The notes beneath the pieces were generated by a model. It did no database searches. It was not told where the DNA came from and was given only the letters and a program-made list of their open reading frames with translations. A program made the translations under genes and the position numbers. 46,867 bases of DNA from Paraglomus occultum (lineage: Eukaryota; Glomeromycota; Glomeromycetes; Paraglomerales; Paraglomeraceae): contig CAJVPJ010000088.1 in the NCBI GenBank assembly GCA_910592205.1, forward strand, positions 1-46,867, given 5' to 3'. Within the stretch, counting starts at the first letter, position 1; each line of letters starts with the position of its first letter. This document shows, piece after piece, positions 24,635 through 36,900 of this stretch.

Positions 24635-26017
24635 ATGCTGACGTCCTTCAAACTTACACTTCTTCTTGTTTTCTTGACAGCTCTCCTAATACACTCACTC
24701 AAAAACATAGCTCATGAATACGCAGCGAAAGAGCTACTATCCAAACAAATGTCAGTTGAGAAGCCGAGAGTGCTCATTAATCAGAGTAGTGGGTTGCTGG
24801 ATGAGCTGAATGTTGGCCTTCTGTACGCTGCGGCAGCATATTGTCACAAGCCAAATTTGAAGAAATGGAATTGTAAAGACAGATGTGTCGGAGATGTGAT
24901 CGTTGATACGATATTTCACGATAGAATTAAAGGGGCATGTGGATACGTGGGTATACGACAGGAAGTTAAGGAGATCATTGTGGCTTTCAGAGGGTAAGCA
25001 AAGAATCGGAGAGAATAGAAGCGATTGTCGTGAATATGTGATCATAGTTGATACGGTTTAATGGTGTTCGTCTATTAGGAGTCTAGATCTGATGAATTGG
25101 GTGTATAATTTACAATTTGCTTCTTTGGATTATGAGTATCCTGATGCAGATGGTGAGCATTACAAAGACATGAAACGTATGATTGATAATGAGGGTGACT
25201 GATCTTGTCCCTGTTCGTTAGGTGCTCTCGTTCACGGCGGATTTTACGCAACTTACAAAACAGTCTCTGATATGCTTCTTTGGAAAATTAACCATCTCAT
25301 GGCGATGGAAGACTCAAAGTATGCAGGATATAACCTGATAATTTCTGGACACTCATTGGTAAGATGGCTTAACACATGATCATTTGCAACCTGATTTATG
25401 GCTAAACTTTTATTGTTGGTAGGGTGGTGCATTGGCAACGTTGTTAGCTGTCGATGTGAAAAGGAATATTTTAAATCCAATATTGGACAATAAAGCCAGT
25501 GGACAACCGTTCAAAATGAAAGTGATAACGTTTGGACAGCCACGTGTCGGCAATGATATCTTTGCTTATATTTTAAAGCAAGAATTTTATGTAAAGACTG
25601 GCGGACTCAATCACACCGTAGCAAGGTACGATGCACAGTAATTATGAGTCATTGATATCGTGCTTTACGCAAGCAGTTTATAAACTGCTACAGCCTTTGA
25701 CACCGATTATAACATCATCATTTTTTTATCATATCCCCACTCATCGTTGGTCAATTTTATCATTTGTATATACTCTGACATCAATTCTTCTGTTATTCAC
25801 AAGGCTGGTGCATAAAAACGATCTGGTTGCTCATCTACCGCCAGTTAACGTTGGATTCATGCACAATAGTCACGAGATATGGGTGAAAAACAATAAGGAG
25901 GCCTATGATTGTGAAGATTTTGAAGGCAGAGAAGTCGATTGTGCTGACTGTACATTAACTTACGATATGACTGTACATTTATATATCTGGGATATTCACT
26001 TTGGGCCATTTTGTTAA
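24635..26017 (+). CDS. secreted class 3 lipase (alpha/beta hydrolase), 328 aa, 5 exons
   Basis: Predicted extracellular or secretory-pathway triacylglycerol lipase of the fungal lipase 3 family (Rhizomucor/Thermomyces type). Exons 24635-24993, 25079-25152, 25222-25358, 25423-25625, 25804-26017; 987 nt, phases agree. An N-terminal hydrophobic segment (LTLLLVFLTALLIHSL) acts as signal peptide or anchor. The nucleophile elbow GHSLGG (encoded across the exon 3/4 junction) supplies the catalytic serine. AFRGSLDLMNWVYNL matches the oxyanion/lid region. TFGQPRVGND precedes VHKNDLVAHLPP, which holds the likely catalytic aspartate, and the HNSHEIWV segment the catalytic histidine. Paired cysteines (NCKDRC, CEDF, DCADC) support an extracellular fold. 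The C-terminus HLYIWDIHFGPFC is intact. Substrate cannot be inferred; feruloyl esterases share the fold. Confidence 0.92.
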
Positions 26018-26540
26018 GTATTGGATATCGTGGGATTGGGATGTGTTCTTAATAGACTATGGGGGTACGTTATGGGCCGTCAAAATGGTCAAAAAACACT
26101 GATCGAACTATTAAATACTGTCATAACGCATGCAGTATGTTGCATAATTCTTATACACATTTAACATTTACGTTTAAGAACTTTGTTAAAAGAGCCGTGT
26201 GAGGCTTTCTGACTTTATTGCATAATTCAAAATTCTGAAGGGTTTGGTTGAACTGTACAGTGTAATTGCACTATATAGCAATGACAAGTAGAATATTTCT
26301 CTATATTAACAGAGGCTTTAATAAATTCTGGCACGATGTTAGTATCTGATTGCTGGCTGGGTTAGTGGGACCGATTACGAACAAGTACAGTTATGCTCAA
26401 TTTCTGCCCTCAAGACTTACATTACCATCTTAGCCTCTTTCAAAGACACCCTGATGTCTGGCGGTCATATGCGTGCCCTTGTTTATATAATTCTCAAATT
26501 CATGCTTCAGCACGGCATTGTTTTTCCTAACAAAAGTACA
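26018..26540. other. lipase 3' flank, intergenic
   Basis: No gene, repeat or RNA recognised. Confidence 0.4.
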
Positions 26541-26985
26541 CAGTGAAGTCCGTTTTAACGAAGAGCTCCGTTCCGCCAAAAAACTTCGTTAATACGGACT
26601 ATTCGTTAAAGCGGACTTTTAACTATACAGTATAACGAACTTTCATATATAATATTCGTTAAAGTGGGATTTATTCGTTTACTTCTGTGCTGTATCGTAC
26701 ATTCCATCCTGTTTCTCTATTGAATTTCGAAGTGAATAAAATCCTCTAAACATGTCTGGTTTTTGCTGCAATACTTTTTTCGACAATTTGTTTACGCAGT
26801 TGCTTTATGAATGTCGACACTTAAATCTTGCAACAAAATTTCGGTATATCACACTAATTTAGGCAATCTTCGTTAAACTGAATGGGTTTATCTCTTCGTT
26901 AAACCGGGAGCTAAGCATATACAAATGAATCGGTTCCTGAAAAAGCTTCGTTATAAGGCCATCTTCGTTAAAGCGGACTTCACTG
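26541..26985. mobile_element. pogo/Tigger-like MITE, ~445 bp
   Basis: The left end reads CAGTGAAGTCCGTTTTAACG then AAG. The right end on the opposite strand reads CAGTGAAGTCCGCTTTAACG then AAG, so 22 of the first 23 bases match. The TIR start CAGTGAAGTCC with TTAACGAA blocks is characteristic of the pogo/Tigger branch of Tc1-mariner. TATA follows the right end; the left flank is TACA, so a TA duplication is not clean. Internally the motif TTCGTTA(A/T) recurs several times, including CGTTAAAGCGGACTTTTAAC near 26606, which looks like a second inner TIR. No transposase frame exists; it is non-autonomous. Confidence 0.7.
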
Positions 26986-28635
26986 TATATATCAAATGAA
27001 CAGTTAACATGACTAATGACTTACAGTGTCCAGAATACAATATACGAATACGTAGATTAGATGTGTCATGAAGCACTACTTGGGTACTTCGAAAAGAACT
27101 ATAGTTTCATCGAAACGACGTGTTCTCTCCGGACGTTAACTTCACAGTCCGTGATTTACGCCAGTACGAGTATACAAGTACCGTCGGAAGTCTGATGATG
27201 TTTCTTATTCATATCAATAAATGTTAGCGCAAACTGTTAAAATAACAAGAACTACAGGTGTAATCTTGGGAATTTACTAAATATTTCTATTATTATTATC
27301 AAACAATACTAATACCCTAAATTCTAGTCCAAATTCAAAAAGTCTAAAAAAATTACCCCCAAAAAATTTCTAAAATTTTCATATTAAAATAGGAAAAAGT
27401 CGGTTTAATCCGGTGTCGTTTTAAATATTTAATATGGGGTATGACTTTGGTTATATTTTACGCGGCCATAAAATGAATAAGACGGCGTTACGTTTACTTT
27501 GGCTACGTCATTCACATGATGCGTATAAAATGACGATTGTGCCACTGATTATCTCGACACTCGACTCCACCAACACACGTAGAGATGAAGAACCGAAGAC
27601 TTGTCTAGTACTATCGTGTCTCGTTATAGTTAGCCACGACTCACCCAATTTACTTTTACTCTTTATATATAGGCAAGGAACACAAACAGGTAAGTATTGA
27701 TAGTATCTCATAAACAGCACTGTTCGGTGTGGTTCTCCCATTATTACCGTCTCCCTATTACCACCTCCACCTCTGCGTGGTTGCAATCTCTGTCACATTC
27801 GTGGGAACCCATAAGCACTTTGGCAGTTGCTTAAGGCAAGCATCAAAAAGGTGAACCAATGATGATGTATGTTTTTATATCGCATTGAGTTTCTATAGAT
27901 ACAATAGCAGATGAGTGACATAAGGTTAGTACTGTTTTATTTATTCATTGCTATGAGCGATTCCTCTCTACGTGTGATTGGCATATAATTTTGTCAGGCA
28001 AGCACATATTTAACGTAGCTCTCGTTGCAAGACACGTGGTTTATAACTAACGATGCTCGTTATAAGAATTTTCGGTATAAGAAATTTGTTGGGTCCCAAC
28101 CACTTTTTTTACATCGAGAATTAAAGCATGCTGGTTGTGTATGATTGTATAACGTGTAAACAAAAGTTATAGTTGGGCGCTTGACCAGGCGTATTTACAA
28201 TATTTTTGTTCAAGATGCCTCGATCAATCTTCTCAATCTTTGATTGCTGTCAACTCAATAAACTAACTGTTTCGGTGCCGATAATAATAATAAATCATCG
28301 TGCTTTTGAAAATTGGCGCCGACTGCTAACAAGCTGAGGCTTGTTACATTAGATAATCAAAATTCATTACAAACAAGAACCGTTTACAAGAAATTTCGAT
28401 ATTTCGCGGCCAAAAGTATTTTATTAAAATTTACAAGAAAACGTTGGCCAAAAGCAAAGACACCGAAATTATTATACATAAATTAAAATATATTAGGTAG
28501 TTATTCAACACCATCATCAAACGCAGGAAGAGGTGATTATACGACATCCTCCAATCCGGATGTAAATAGTCACATCCCCAATTAAGTTCAAACAATTGCC
28601 GTTAAGCGTTCTCAATCAAAAATATCACGTTGATC
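26986..28635. other. intergenic region with possible transposon-end relic
   Basis: No supportable gene. Around 28015-28105 the blocks CTCGTTGCAAGAC, GCTCGTTATAAGAATTTTC and TTGTTGGGTCCCAACC resemble pogo-like TIR text (TATAACGAG, TTGGGACCCAACAA). A second complementary end was not found, so this is only a candidate relic. A plus frame at 27434-27700 has no domain. Confidence 0.35.
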
Positions 28636-31600
28636 TCATGTACGTGTTACTTTTGGACCGCATCTATGTCCGCACCCAGTTGGGCATTCAGGCCTGTCCT
28701 TAAACCAGCCTTTCAAGCATTGAAGATGTCCACCGTGACTGCAACCTTGACACCATGCGTAGAGGCCTTTAACAGTAGTATGACTACAAACGGTAAAAAG
28801 GATATGCGTAAGTTAACAGGCAACCAAGTACATTTAAGAAGCTGTCTAGGGAGAGACAAACCATATAGAACAAGAACTCAATAGTTTGCGGCATCTTTGA
28901 CAAGACCAGAACCCGTTCTTTGAGGTCAAGGCTTTTCCGCAACTATTACAATTCGTGTATATTGTAGTAGACTCCTGATAAGTGATGACCGAAAGAAAAG
29001 AAAATAAGTCAACAGGAACATTTCCTTGGACGTAATAATGCTCATCTCCAAACCTGGTTCATTTGTCTTATAGACGGGATATCACATAATGAAATGACAG
29101 TCGCAGCCGCTGTCCAAAGCTGAAACCGCTGAAGTAGTTCTTTTCAAAGAGAACGTGTAAGTTTATCAAATAACAATACAAATTGGCGCTTAACGATGCC
29201 TTTATACATACCAATATACGCACAAAACCATGGTTCTTTGCGTTCCCGACTGACGTTTATCCGGTCGCCAAGCACGAGCACCAATGCAACACACATCTGA
29301 ACATCCGCCTACACAATATTCGAATCAGAACTTTTGCATATCCTTGTAACTACTCTCTGCAACTATTAACCCTCGTGTTCTTCTCAGACGCTGCGTGAGT
29401 AACTACTCGCAAACTTTTCTTACCTGCTCTGCGTAATAATCCAGGACGCTTTGTATCACAGGCTCATGATCCCAAGCCCTTATAACAGCAGTCATTTTGA
29501 CCTTGCTCACTGGAGGTGGTGGAGGATTCACATCTGGAATAATTTCTTTTTCAATTTGATAGTCGTCATCTGAATCTGACGCGGAGTCGTCGTGCTGGGC
29601 GAATGGGTGAGCAAAAGCAATTAACAATGCATCTAATTCACTAATCAAGATATTCAGTAAGAGAAAAGTGTCGTACTGAGAGATCGATTGTCTTGTCAGT
29701 TTCAGTGTCGAATGCAACGCCGCCGTTTAAATTCTCATCCTCCTTTGTATCGATTTGCGCGGTAGTTGCGTCAGGCGAGGGAGGCTGTATTTGCTCTCCT
29801 ATAACTTCATCTTTTCCTTCCTCATGCGTCTCTTTTGCAGTAAAGTAGTCAGATGACCGGGGTATTTCGGTATTGTCTCGAATCTCATTCTCTTCAATTC
29901 TTGTTGACGTTGTCCGTCCAAATAGAAGCCCTACCATTTTCCATGTTTGTGATGTCCTATATTTTTGTACATCTAATGCAGCCTAAAAGTGAAATCTTGG
30001 GTAAGACGACGAGCAGCTAGTACGTTTTACAAAAATCTGTCAATTTATACACTGTACCTTTGCGTTCTTTTCGCAAGCAGCAGCAATATTGTCCGCTTCA
30101 AGCTCATAGTTATCGGTAAGATATCTGAATGCCTTGTGGTCAAATGCTGAATTAAACATTCCAGCTTTTTGATGAAACTTGTCGCGCTGATTGGAATTTA
30201 ACGTAAATTTACAATACATGTTAGCTACATAAGAAGCGACGCCTAATTTTAAAACAAGCCGAATGACGTTAATAGCGTCTCATTGCTTACTTCACCGAAA
30301 CCAGACAAGTGAGGCTTTGATACACGCCGTGATAGCCCACCATGTGCCATGTTAGGCTTGTTTCTTATATGTTTAAATGAATTAATAAATCTTTTGATAC
30401 GCTCTAACATGCTGCCAACTAAATATGGGTTAGTCTACTCACTCGGTAGCAGTCTTAACTAGCGCAAAGGCCATTCCGCCGTATACGTTCCATCCAACAG
30501 CACTTTTGTTCATTAACTTTGAAGTGCGGTATGCCACACTGATATTTTGTTGAATAAAAAGTTTGTCTTTCGAACAAGACCATAAGATGTCCGCGTCTTT
30601 CCATAAGAAACCTGAAACAATGTAAACCCGTATTTTATGAATCAATCACGTTCGAATAGGCAAGTATTCATTCCAATCACATTACCAGTCGGTGTCTCTT
30701 CGTGTTCCTCAAAAAAGCAACTCGCAACATATGGCTTTCTCACATCCCAGATAAATATCCTACAATCCGAGCTCATCGCGCAGGAAGCAATTTCGTCGGG
30801 ATGATCCGGCCTCCACTGAATGCGGGAGACGCCTTGAATGGTCGAGAATGAATGCACAAGTTTGTCGCTCCATATCTAAAATGTACAAAAGCATTAAGAT
30901 TACATTTTTTGAAGCCGAGATTGTAATTGCAATACCTGAATAGGAAGTTAAAAGACTTACTTTAATTTTCTTGTCGCGTCCGCAACTGGCTATATGATTC
31001 CCATCCGGATGCCAGTCGACTGCTAAAGCTGCACCGATATGAGCGTTGATTCTTCTTTCAAACATGTTTGGCCTTCTCATATCCCATTTCTTAACAAATT
31101 ATTGACAAACATATAATTAAAATTCGAGTCTAATTTAGCCAAGTATCTTAATGGGACAAATACTCACTTGAATTATCCCAGTATCGAAGGCAGCAGCAAA
31201 TTGGTTGAAATTTAATTTATTGAATTGCACGTCACGTACAGCGTCCGATCTACCTTCGAATGTCATGCAGGCTTGATCATGTACTCTTAAATCCCATAAC
31301 TTCATAGTTGATGAATGTGAGGCACTAAGAAGGTAGTGACCATTTGTAGGATTAAAACATATTCTATTGACTACTTGAGTGTGTTCCGTGATGATTCTCT
31401 CTAGTTCGGGGGAGAATTTACATCAGTAGCCGTTATGGCAGGATGGGAATATAGAGTGCAAGAATTCGATCGGACGGATAGCGACTCGTCCACAATGAAT
31501 ACTCACCAACCTTTGGTTTTGATCCGCCAAGATCCCATATTACGATGCCAGTGTTTACGGTATTGCCTGCGCCTGCTACTTTCTGTCGAGTGGCTGGTGC

Positions 31601-32079
31601 ATCGTTATGAGTCAGTAATTAGAGCAACAAGGCATTTGTCTCCGGTTCGTGTTCAACGCAATATACCCAAGTAAGCCATGTCTCCCTTTCTATAATTAAC
31701 GTTTGTTGAGCTTACCAGCATTACCCCATTTTACATCATTCAATCCAAATTTATGCAGAGGTCTAACTCTAAAAACAATCTCTTCCATGCTATCATCTTC
31801 GTTGACGTTTAATATTCTCAACCCTTCAAATTTAGAATCCATGTTTAATATCAAACAAAATCCTGAATTGCTTAATGATATTTAGAAAACAATACCTTCA
31901 CGAGCAGCAAACGCAACACGACTATAGTCCGGCGAAGCAGTCAATGCATTCAAGGCCGAGTTCAACTTCATACGTGTTGGACTAACATTTTCTTCAGGCG
32001 CGTCGTTTAATTCAGTTTTTGCTGCAGGTTCCGGCCAAGAATAAGCTGGTTCTACGTTTGAACCCGCCCAGAAAGCCAT
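28636..32079 (-). CDS. WDR24: WDR24/Sea2 (Rtc1) homologue, GATOR2/SEACAT subunit, ~747 aa, 15 exons
   Basis: Beta-propeller and RING subunit of the vacuole/lysosome-associated GATOR2 (SEACAT) complex that activates TORC1. Exons (minus): 32079-31896, 31823-31716, 31566-31507, 31400-31168, 31089-30961, 30875-30686, 30611-30443, 30411-30291, 30186-30058, 29982-29677, 29594-29424, 29308-29212, 29139-29054, 28974-28862, 28783-28636; 2244 nt in phase. WD blades include [40 protein letters not shown] and [11 protein letters not shown]. The acidic linker contains [27 protein letters not shown] is the alpha-solenoid motif. The zinc domain carries [40 protein letters not shown] and CPTGCGHRC. Exon 3 is uncertain: the acceptor could be at 31575, and the second blade looks short. 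The exon 10 donor (29677) is chosen by phase. Confidence 0.9.
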
Positions 32080-32955
32080 TCAACTTGAGGTCTACGCTCT
32101 CACCTCAGAGATAACATTATGAGGGTTTGGCCATGTGACTATCTCTTTGTAAACTGCGGAATTGATGATGCTCCAATTATACCGAACGATAACGATAATT
32201 TTATGCGATCCGAATCTATTTTAGGCAGGCTGGTGTATGCAAACATACTCGAGACGAACTCATTATGAGCGGGAACAGTTACATAATCGAGGAATGACCG
32301 AATAAAATAAAATCTGCACTGCGAGGTGTTGCAGACATGTGATGATAGAAACGCGAATAAACGCGAATAAGCGTCAATTATAAAAATTATATGCATATGG
32401 GACAGCAAGAAAGAAAGCAACCATGAGAATGCAATTGTTATGAGCTTACCAAATTTGGTATAATAAGTGGTATATGATTTTCCTAACAGATCATCTGCTC
32501 GTACCACAAAGTTGTTTGTTTGGCAGCTGACCGGTTTGTCGATGGTACACGAATTTTGGAGTCAACTCGTCTCAGGGTTAATGCGTAAAACTCAGGTTAA
32601 AAGAAAACGACTCTGTTTAAAGACGGTTCCGCCAATTTACTAATGCTAATCAAAAAATTACAGTTAATATTAAGAACTAGGATAAAATCTTTGATCTGTT
32701 GATTGGAACTCTCCGTATTTTCTTTTAATGAGTACATATATCCTGTATATTATTAACATAATACTGCGATAACTGACTCGAAATATTATAACAAGGCATC
32801 TACATTATTTACCGAAAACTCAAAATTTTTTTTTCATTTTATGCTTTGATCGGATGTTAACCGAGTACATGATATTCGAAATCGCAAGATACAATCACTG
32901 TTTATATGCAAATCAAGATAATGTAATAACGCTGTTGCTATTGCATAACTAGGTT
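32080..32955. other. WDR24 upstream flank, possible 5' UTR
   Basis: A minus frame (32507-32139) starts with GTG and includes a donor-like TTTGGTAAGC, so a non-coding first exon of WDR24 or another gene start is possible. No domain is visible in any frame. Confidence 0.35.
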
Positions 32956-32961
32956 GATTTA

Positions 32962-33170
32962 TAAGTATCCTACCGCTTCTAATTCGGGACAAGAATGAGT
33001 AAACGCTTTGAAAAATTTCTCTGTATATAGGGCACCATAAACTCTGATCACCTGTGAGATTTTAGTTCGAGCAAAAATTAAATGCTTTACCTTGGATATA
33101 CGTGTATTATGACTTCGGTCATAAAAATTCAAAAAATTATATCTCAGCACTTTTCGGTCCAAATTTTGTG
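32962..33170. repeat. Tc1-like element relic, copy A
   Basis: Aligns by eye with copy B (33478-33640): AG(T/C)ATCCTACCG, TAATTC(G/A)GGACA, a block around CTG(T/C)ATATAG, CTGAT(C/T)A, and TGTGAGATTTTAGTTCGA against TGTAAAATTTCAGATCGA. Similarity continues to (C/A)(G/C)TCATAAAA. Diverged, no coding capacity. Confidence 0.5.
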
Positions 33171-33477
33171 AATTTTTCTTTTTTACTCGTTCTTCTGCAC
33201 CATCAAAGTCAGTTAAATTATTATTATGTGACTCACTGCTACAGATACAAATAATTTTGTGACATGATGATACCGACTAATAGCATGCATGCGCGTTTAC
33301 TACCAAGATAATAATAATAACAACAACAATATTTTCTAATTCGATCACACAATCAAAGGGCGCGTAGAGACAAGTCTGGCGTACTATATAAAGTTTATGA
33401 AACTGACTAGATAATATGTTAGGAGCTACTGTATTTATTATTAATAAACAGGTCTAAAATTATTGCGAGATACATAA

Positions 33478-33640
33478 TATACAGTAACGTGCAAAAGCAT
33501 CCTACCGGTTGTAATTCAGGACAGAAATTTGTGAATTTTCCTGCATATAGTGTATAACAAACCCTGATTATGTGTAAAATTTCAGATCGATCGGATGCTT
33601 AGTGGAGCAGAATTCATATCGAGAGTAACAGTCGTAAAAC
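33478..33640. repeat. Tc1-like terminal repeat relic, copy B
   Basis: Begins after TATA with CAGTAACGTGCAAAAGC, close to the usual Tc1-family terminus (CAGT..(T/G)TGCAAAAGTAT). The remainder matches copy A. It overlaps the 3' end of the kinase-like fragment on the minus strand, suggesting that insertion truncated that gene. Confidence 0.5.
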
Positions 33641-33991
33641 TTTCTATCAGCAACCAGGTAATAATTATTATTGTATTCGGTAAATTCCTTTATGAGTCTG
33701 TTGTGTGCATTAAGCCATTCGGGATATCGCCTAAAGTTATTGTTATTATTATTGTACTTGTGTGTTGGTAGTGAGTATATCCTAGCAAACTCACTCACAA
33801 GTGATAACAATATTATCGTCGTTTTCATAAAGTTTACCACTATTGGGTGTTTCCTTGTAAATAGCGTAATGAACATTGTCAATTTGAGTTGGCTCTATGT
33901 CGCTGATTGTCGAGTAAGGAATCCATCCCAATCCTAAGCCTTCCAAGGAGGATTCAACCAAGTTGTCAATTGCTGGACTATTAACAGTCAT
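33640..33991 (-). pseudogene. truncated, frameshifted protein-kinase-like gene fragment
   Basis: The minus-strand ATG at 33991 opens MTVNSPAIDNLVESSLEGLG then WIPYSTISDIEPTQIDNVHY and AIYKE, resembling the N-terminal lobe entry of the Rhizophagus-type kinase family (WIPY..I.DIE......Y.A.YK). That frame ends after NDDNIVITCE. The other frame carries on with SEFARI, RYPEWLNAHNRLIKEF and NNNYYLV, which fit the same family further along. The frame change has no usable intron in phase, so a frameshift is likely. No catalytic motifs (HRD, DFG) remain. Everything past about 33640 is Tc1-like repeat. Family assignment is from memory. Confidence 0.45.
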
Positions 33992-36900
33992 AGTTTAAAA
34001 AATTTTTTTTCAAGTTAACAAATTCATCTAATGACGAGAAGTACCTCGGATTTCCAAGTAATGACGATCGGTAGTTCCGGCTACATTATAATTAATATTA
34101 ATATTCTCGATTTATCGAAGCTACCAACGTTAAAAATTCGTCGATAGCAGTCGTAGTTTCTCAGAGAACATCTCAATTTGGTCCATTGTCCTTAAAACAT
34201 TTCCTAAATTATTCTTTTGAATCAGGATTATTTATTAATTGTATGAAGGCGTTTACTTCTCCGACCTATAGGCAAATTTTATCGAGAAAAAATAGACGTA
34301 ATATTCAAACTTAAATAATAGTCTAGGGATAAGCGTATACATGACTATGCATCGTGAACGTTAGGTCAATAAGTCGTTACACAAACTGTAGCTCTTTAAA
34401 GTACATGCCTTCGCTTTTATTATTATTTTTTTATGTGTGTATAATACTAACTTTATTTACATTCATTTTTGGTTGCTTATTAGTTCGTCAAACCGTTCTT
34501 TCCCTTCACATCAAAATTCAAATACCGTTTCTAACTACCGCAGCTATTAAAATCCAATAAAATATAAGAAAATAAATCAAGTCGATCTATTCTATCTCAG
34601 TGCTATGATCACCTACCTGATCAAATCGCTCCTTTCTATCACACTAACTTTTGACCAAATGCGGAAAGTATTGCGTGCTCGCCATAAGATCTCACACTAC
34701 TATGTCATTGAATGACCACACATCAGGCCAAGCTTATGTTGCTATTAGTAGCTTCAACGTGCCACAGAACAGTCATGAGTGCACCTTTAGTGTTCACTCG
34801 TAGGTGCAATCAATAAAGAACCAAACCACCGCAGAACAGTCATGACCGATTAACTTCTTTTAATCAACTAATTCAAATACGCTTTTTTTAATCAAATGTG
34901 TCGCCATTACATATCCATATCATTATCAAAGATTAGCATTAGGGCATCAATATGATGAAGGGTTGCTACTGTGAGTTACTCCCAAAATTTCTATCTACAT
35001 GAGATATGAATAGCTCCAGGAGAAGGCCAAAACTATTATCCTCAATTTCAGAGACGCATAGTAATAGCAAAGAGGTTGCTAGTCCCAGAGACGTTGTTAG
35101 AAAAGATTTTTGGAAAATCTTGATGATAATTACGTTGTAACAAGCTTATTATTGTAATGTTGACGCTACTGCCTCATTAGGTTACGATTAGGCATGTACC
35201 CCGTTCCGATCAACAGGTAAATTATCTCAGTTCAGTAAAGCGCATTTATTTGATATTCAAGACGTAAACAAATTATTTCCGTTTTAATTAAGGCAAAATT
35301 ATAGAGAAAAAGGTACTAACGGCACGCTGAGCCTGGTATTCGATGGACTAAGAATTGAATAAAAGTGAAAAATATTTAAAGGTTACCTGTGATAATGCCG
35401 GTGGACGAAATAAAATAATATTAAACAAAAATTGCGTTAATGTTAATATCTAATGTTAAGAGTCAGGATTGTAAACAATTCTCAAACGTACTCCTGATTA
35501 TCATGTTTATTTCTATTTTTACATCTCCCAAATCGGACAGAAAACAAACGTGTGAAGACGCGTTTACGAGCATAAAAAAATCCGTACCCGTTTGAAAACA
35601 TTACGTGAAGATTGCAACTGCTTTTAATATTGACTGTTTTATCTTTACTCCCGATTTTGATAATTAACTACTACTACCAATAGAAAGTTAGAAAAATAAA
35701 CTTATGAAAGACAAACAAATATTTAGCCAAATGTATTTTTATAAAGATAAAAGCAGCGCATTAATATATTTATCAATTTACCAAGTTGGCGTATAATAAC
35801 ACGACAACCAAAGAATCCAATGCTCATAAAGTTCATATGTTTGTTAAGCGTAACTGTTGCCATGTGTGCGCACATATTGACACGGAATTCAAGTACGAGC
35901 ATAAACGGCTGGCTTGATTGCGAAATCAATGGCATATGAATAGACAAAAGTGACATTCAAAAAGATAGTTTATGGGCAGTTATTTGAATTTCATCAGGTG
36001 AATTATAAAATATTACCAAGTATATCATTGTGTGTTAAACTAATGATTGCATAATTTACTCAAATAGCTAATTAAGGAATATTAAAAGATATTTAACCTG
36101 AGAATATGTTGACAACTTGGAATAACTATCTGCTCGGGAATATTATTTAGTCTTACACCATGAAATACATGGTGTATTGGACAAAAGTATAGACTATTAT
36201 TGCGACCACATAAGTTACATGCAGTACAGTGACTTGATAAACCCAAAGCGGGTGGATTTGGTAGTTACAAAACAGTTTATACTGCAGTATAAGAATACTT
36301 AGTATGTGATATTCCAGAAACTGTTGTCTCAAACGTTTCAAGAATTTCGATAAGACGCTGAAATTATTTATTTCTGAGGTAAGCAATGTTTTTTTTATGT
36401 ACCAAACAACATGACATTTAATCCGACTCTGTATTTACTTAATAGTTCTATTATGCCCAGTGCAATTATTTTTATGCAACATGCAACGATGGTACTTATT
36501 TGGACAGGATATTAACAACATGACGTGGAAGAAGAAATTATAATTAGAGCATTTGAAGCTTCAAAAGCGTTAGGATTATATTAGTTCAAATTATAAATTA
36601 CAGCATATTGACCATACTTCATTACTTTGTCATTATTTAATAATTATCATTACTATTAAGCATGCACTGCATCCAACACTAGTCCTTTCTCCCCCCCCCC
36701 CCCCACCCACTCGCTTCGATCCGAATATTGCGTATTATGATTTGGGCATTGCAATCTTCATAGGCGGGTAAACATCGTTTTTGCATAATAGTGCTCCACT
36801 TATTTGTTTCTTTCTCGATCAGCGAATTCACGTGAGTCAAGTTTAAACATTCGAGGCGGAAGGTGGGATGACAGCAATTGTAATTAACCACGTGTTGATA

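Noticed and set aside
27434-27700. 88-codon plus frame with an antisense partner at 27508-27786
   Set aside because: No recognisable motif, no supporting splice sites, and overlapping frames on both strands argue for chance.
28794-28806. Minus-strand ATATCCTTTTTAC inside WDR24 intron 14 looks like another U12 AT-AC donor
   Set aside because: It lies about 20 nt before the intron's AG acceptor. The intron already has a phase-matching GT donor at 28861, and no branch site or AC/AG partner exists downstream.
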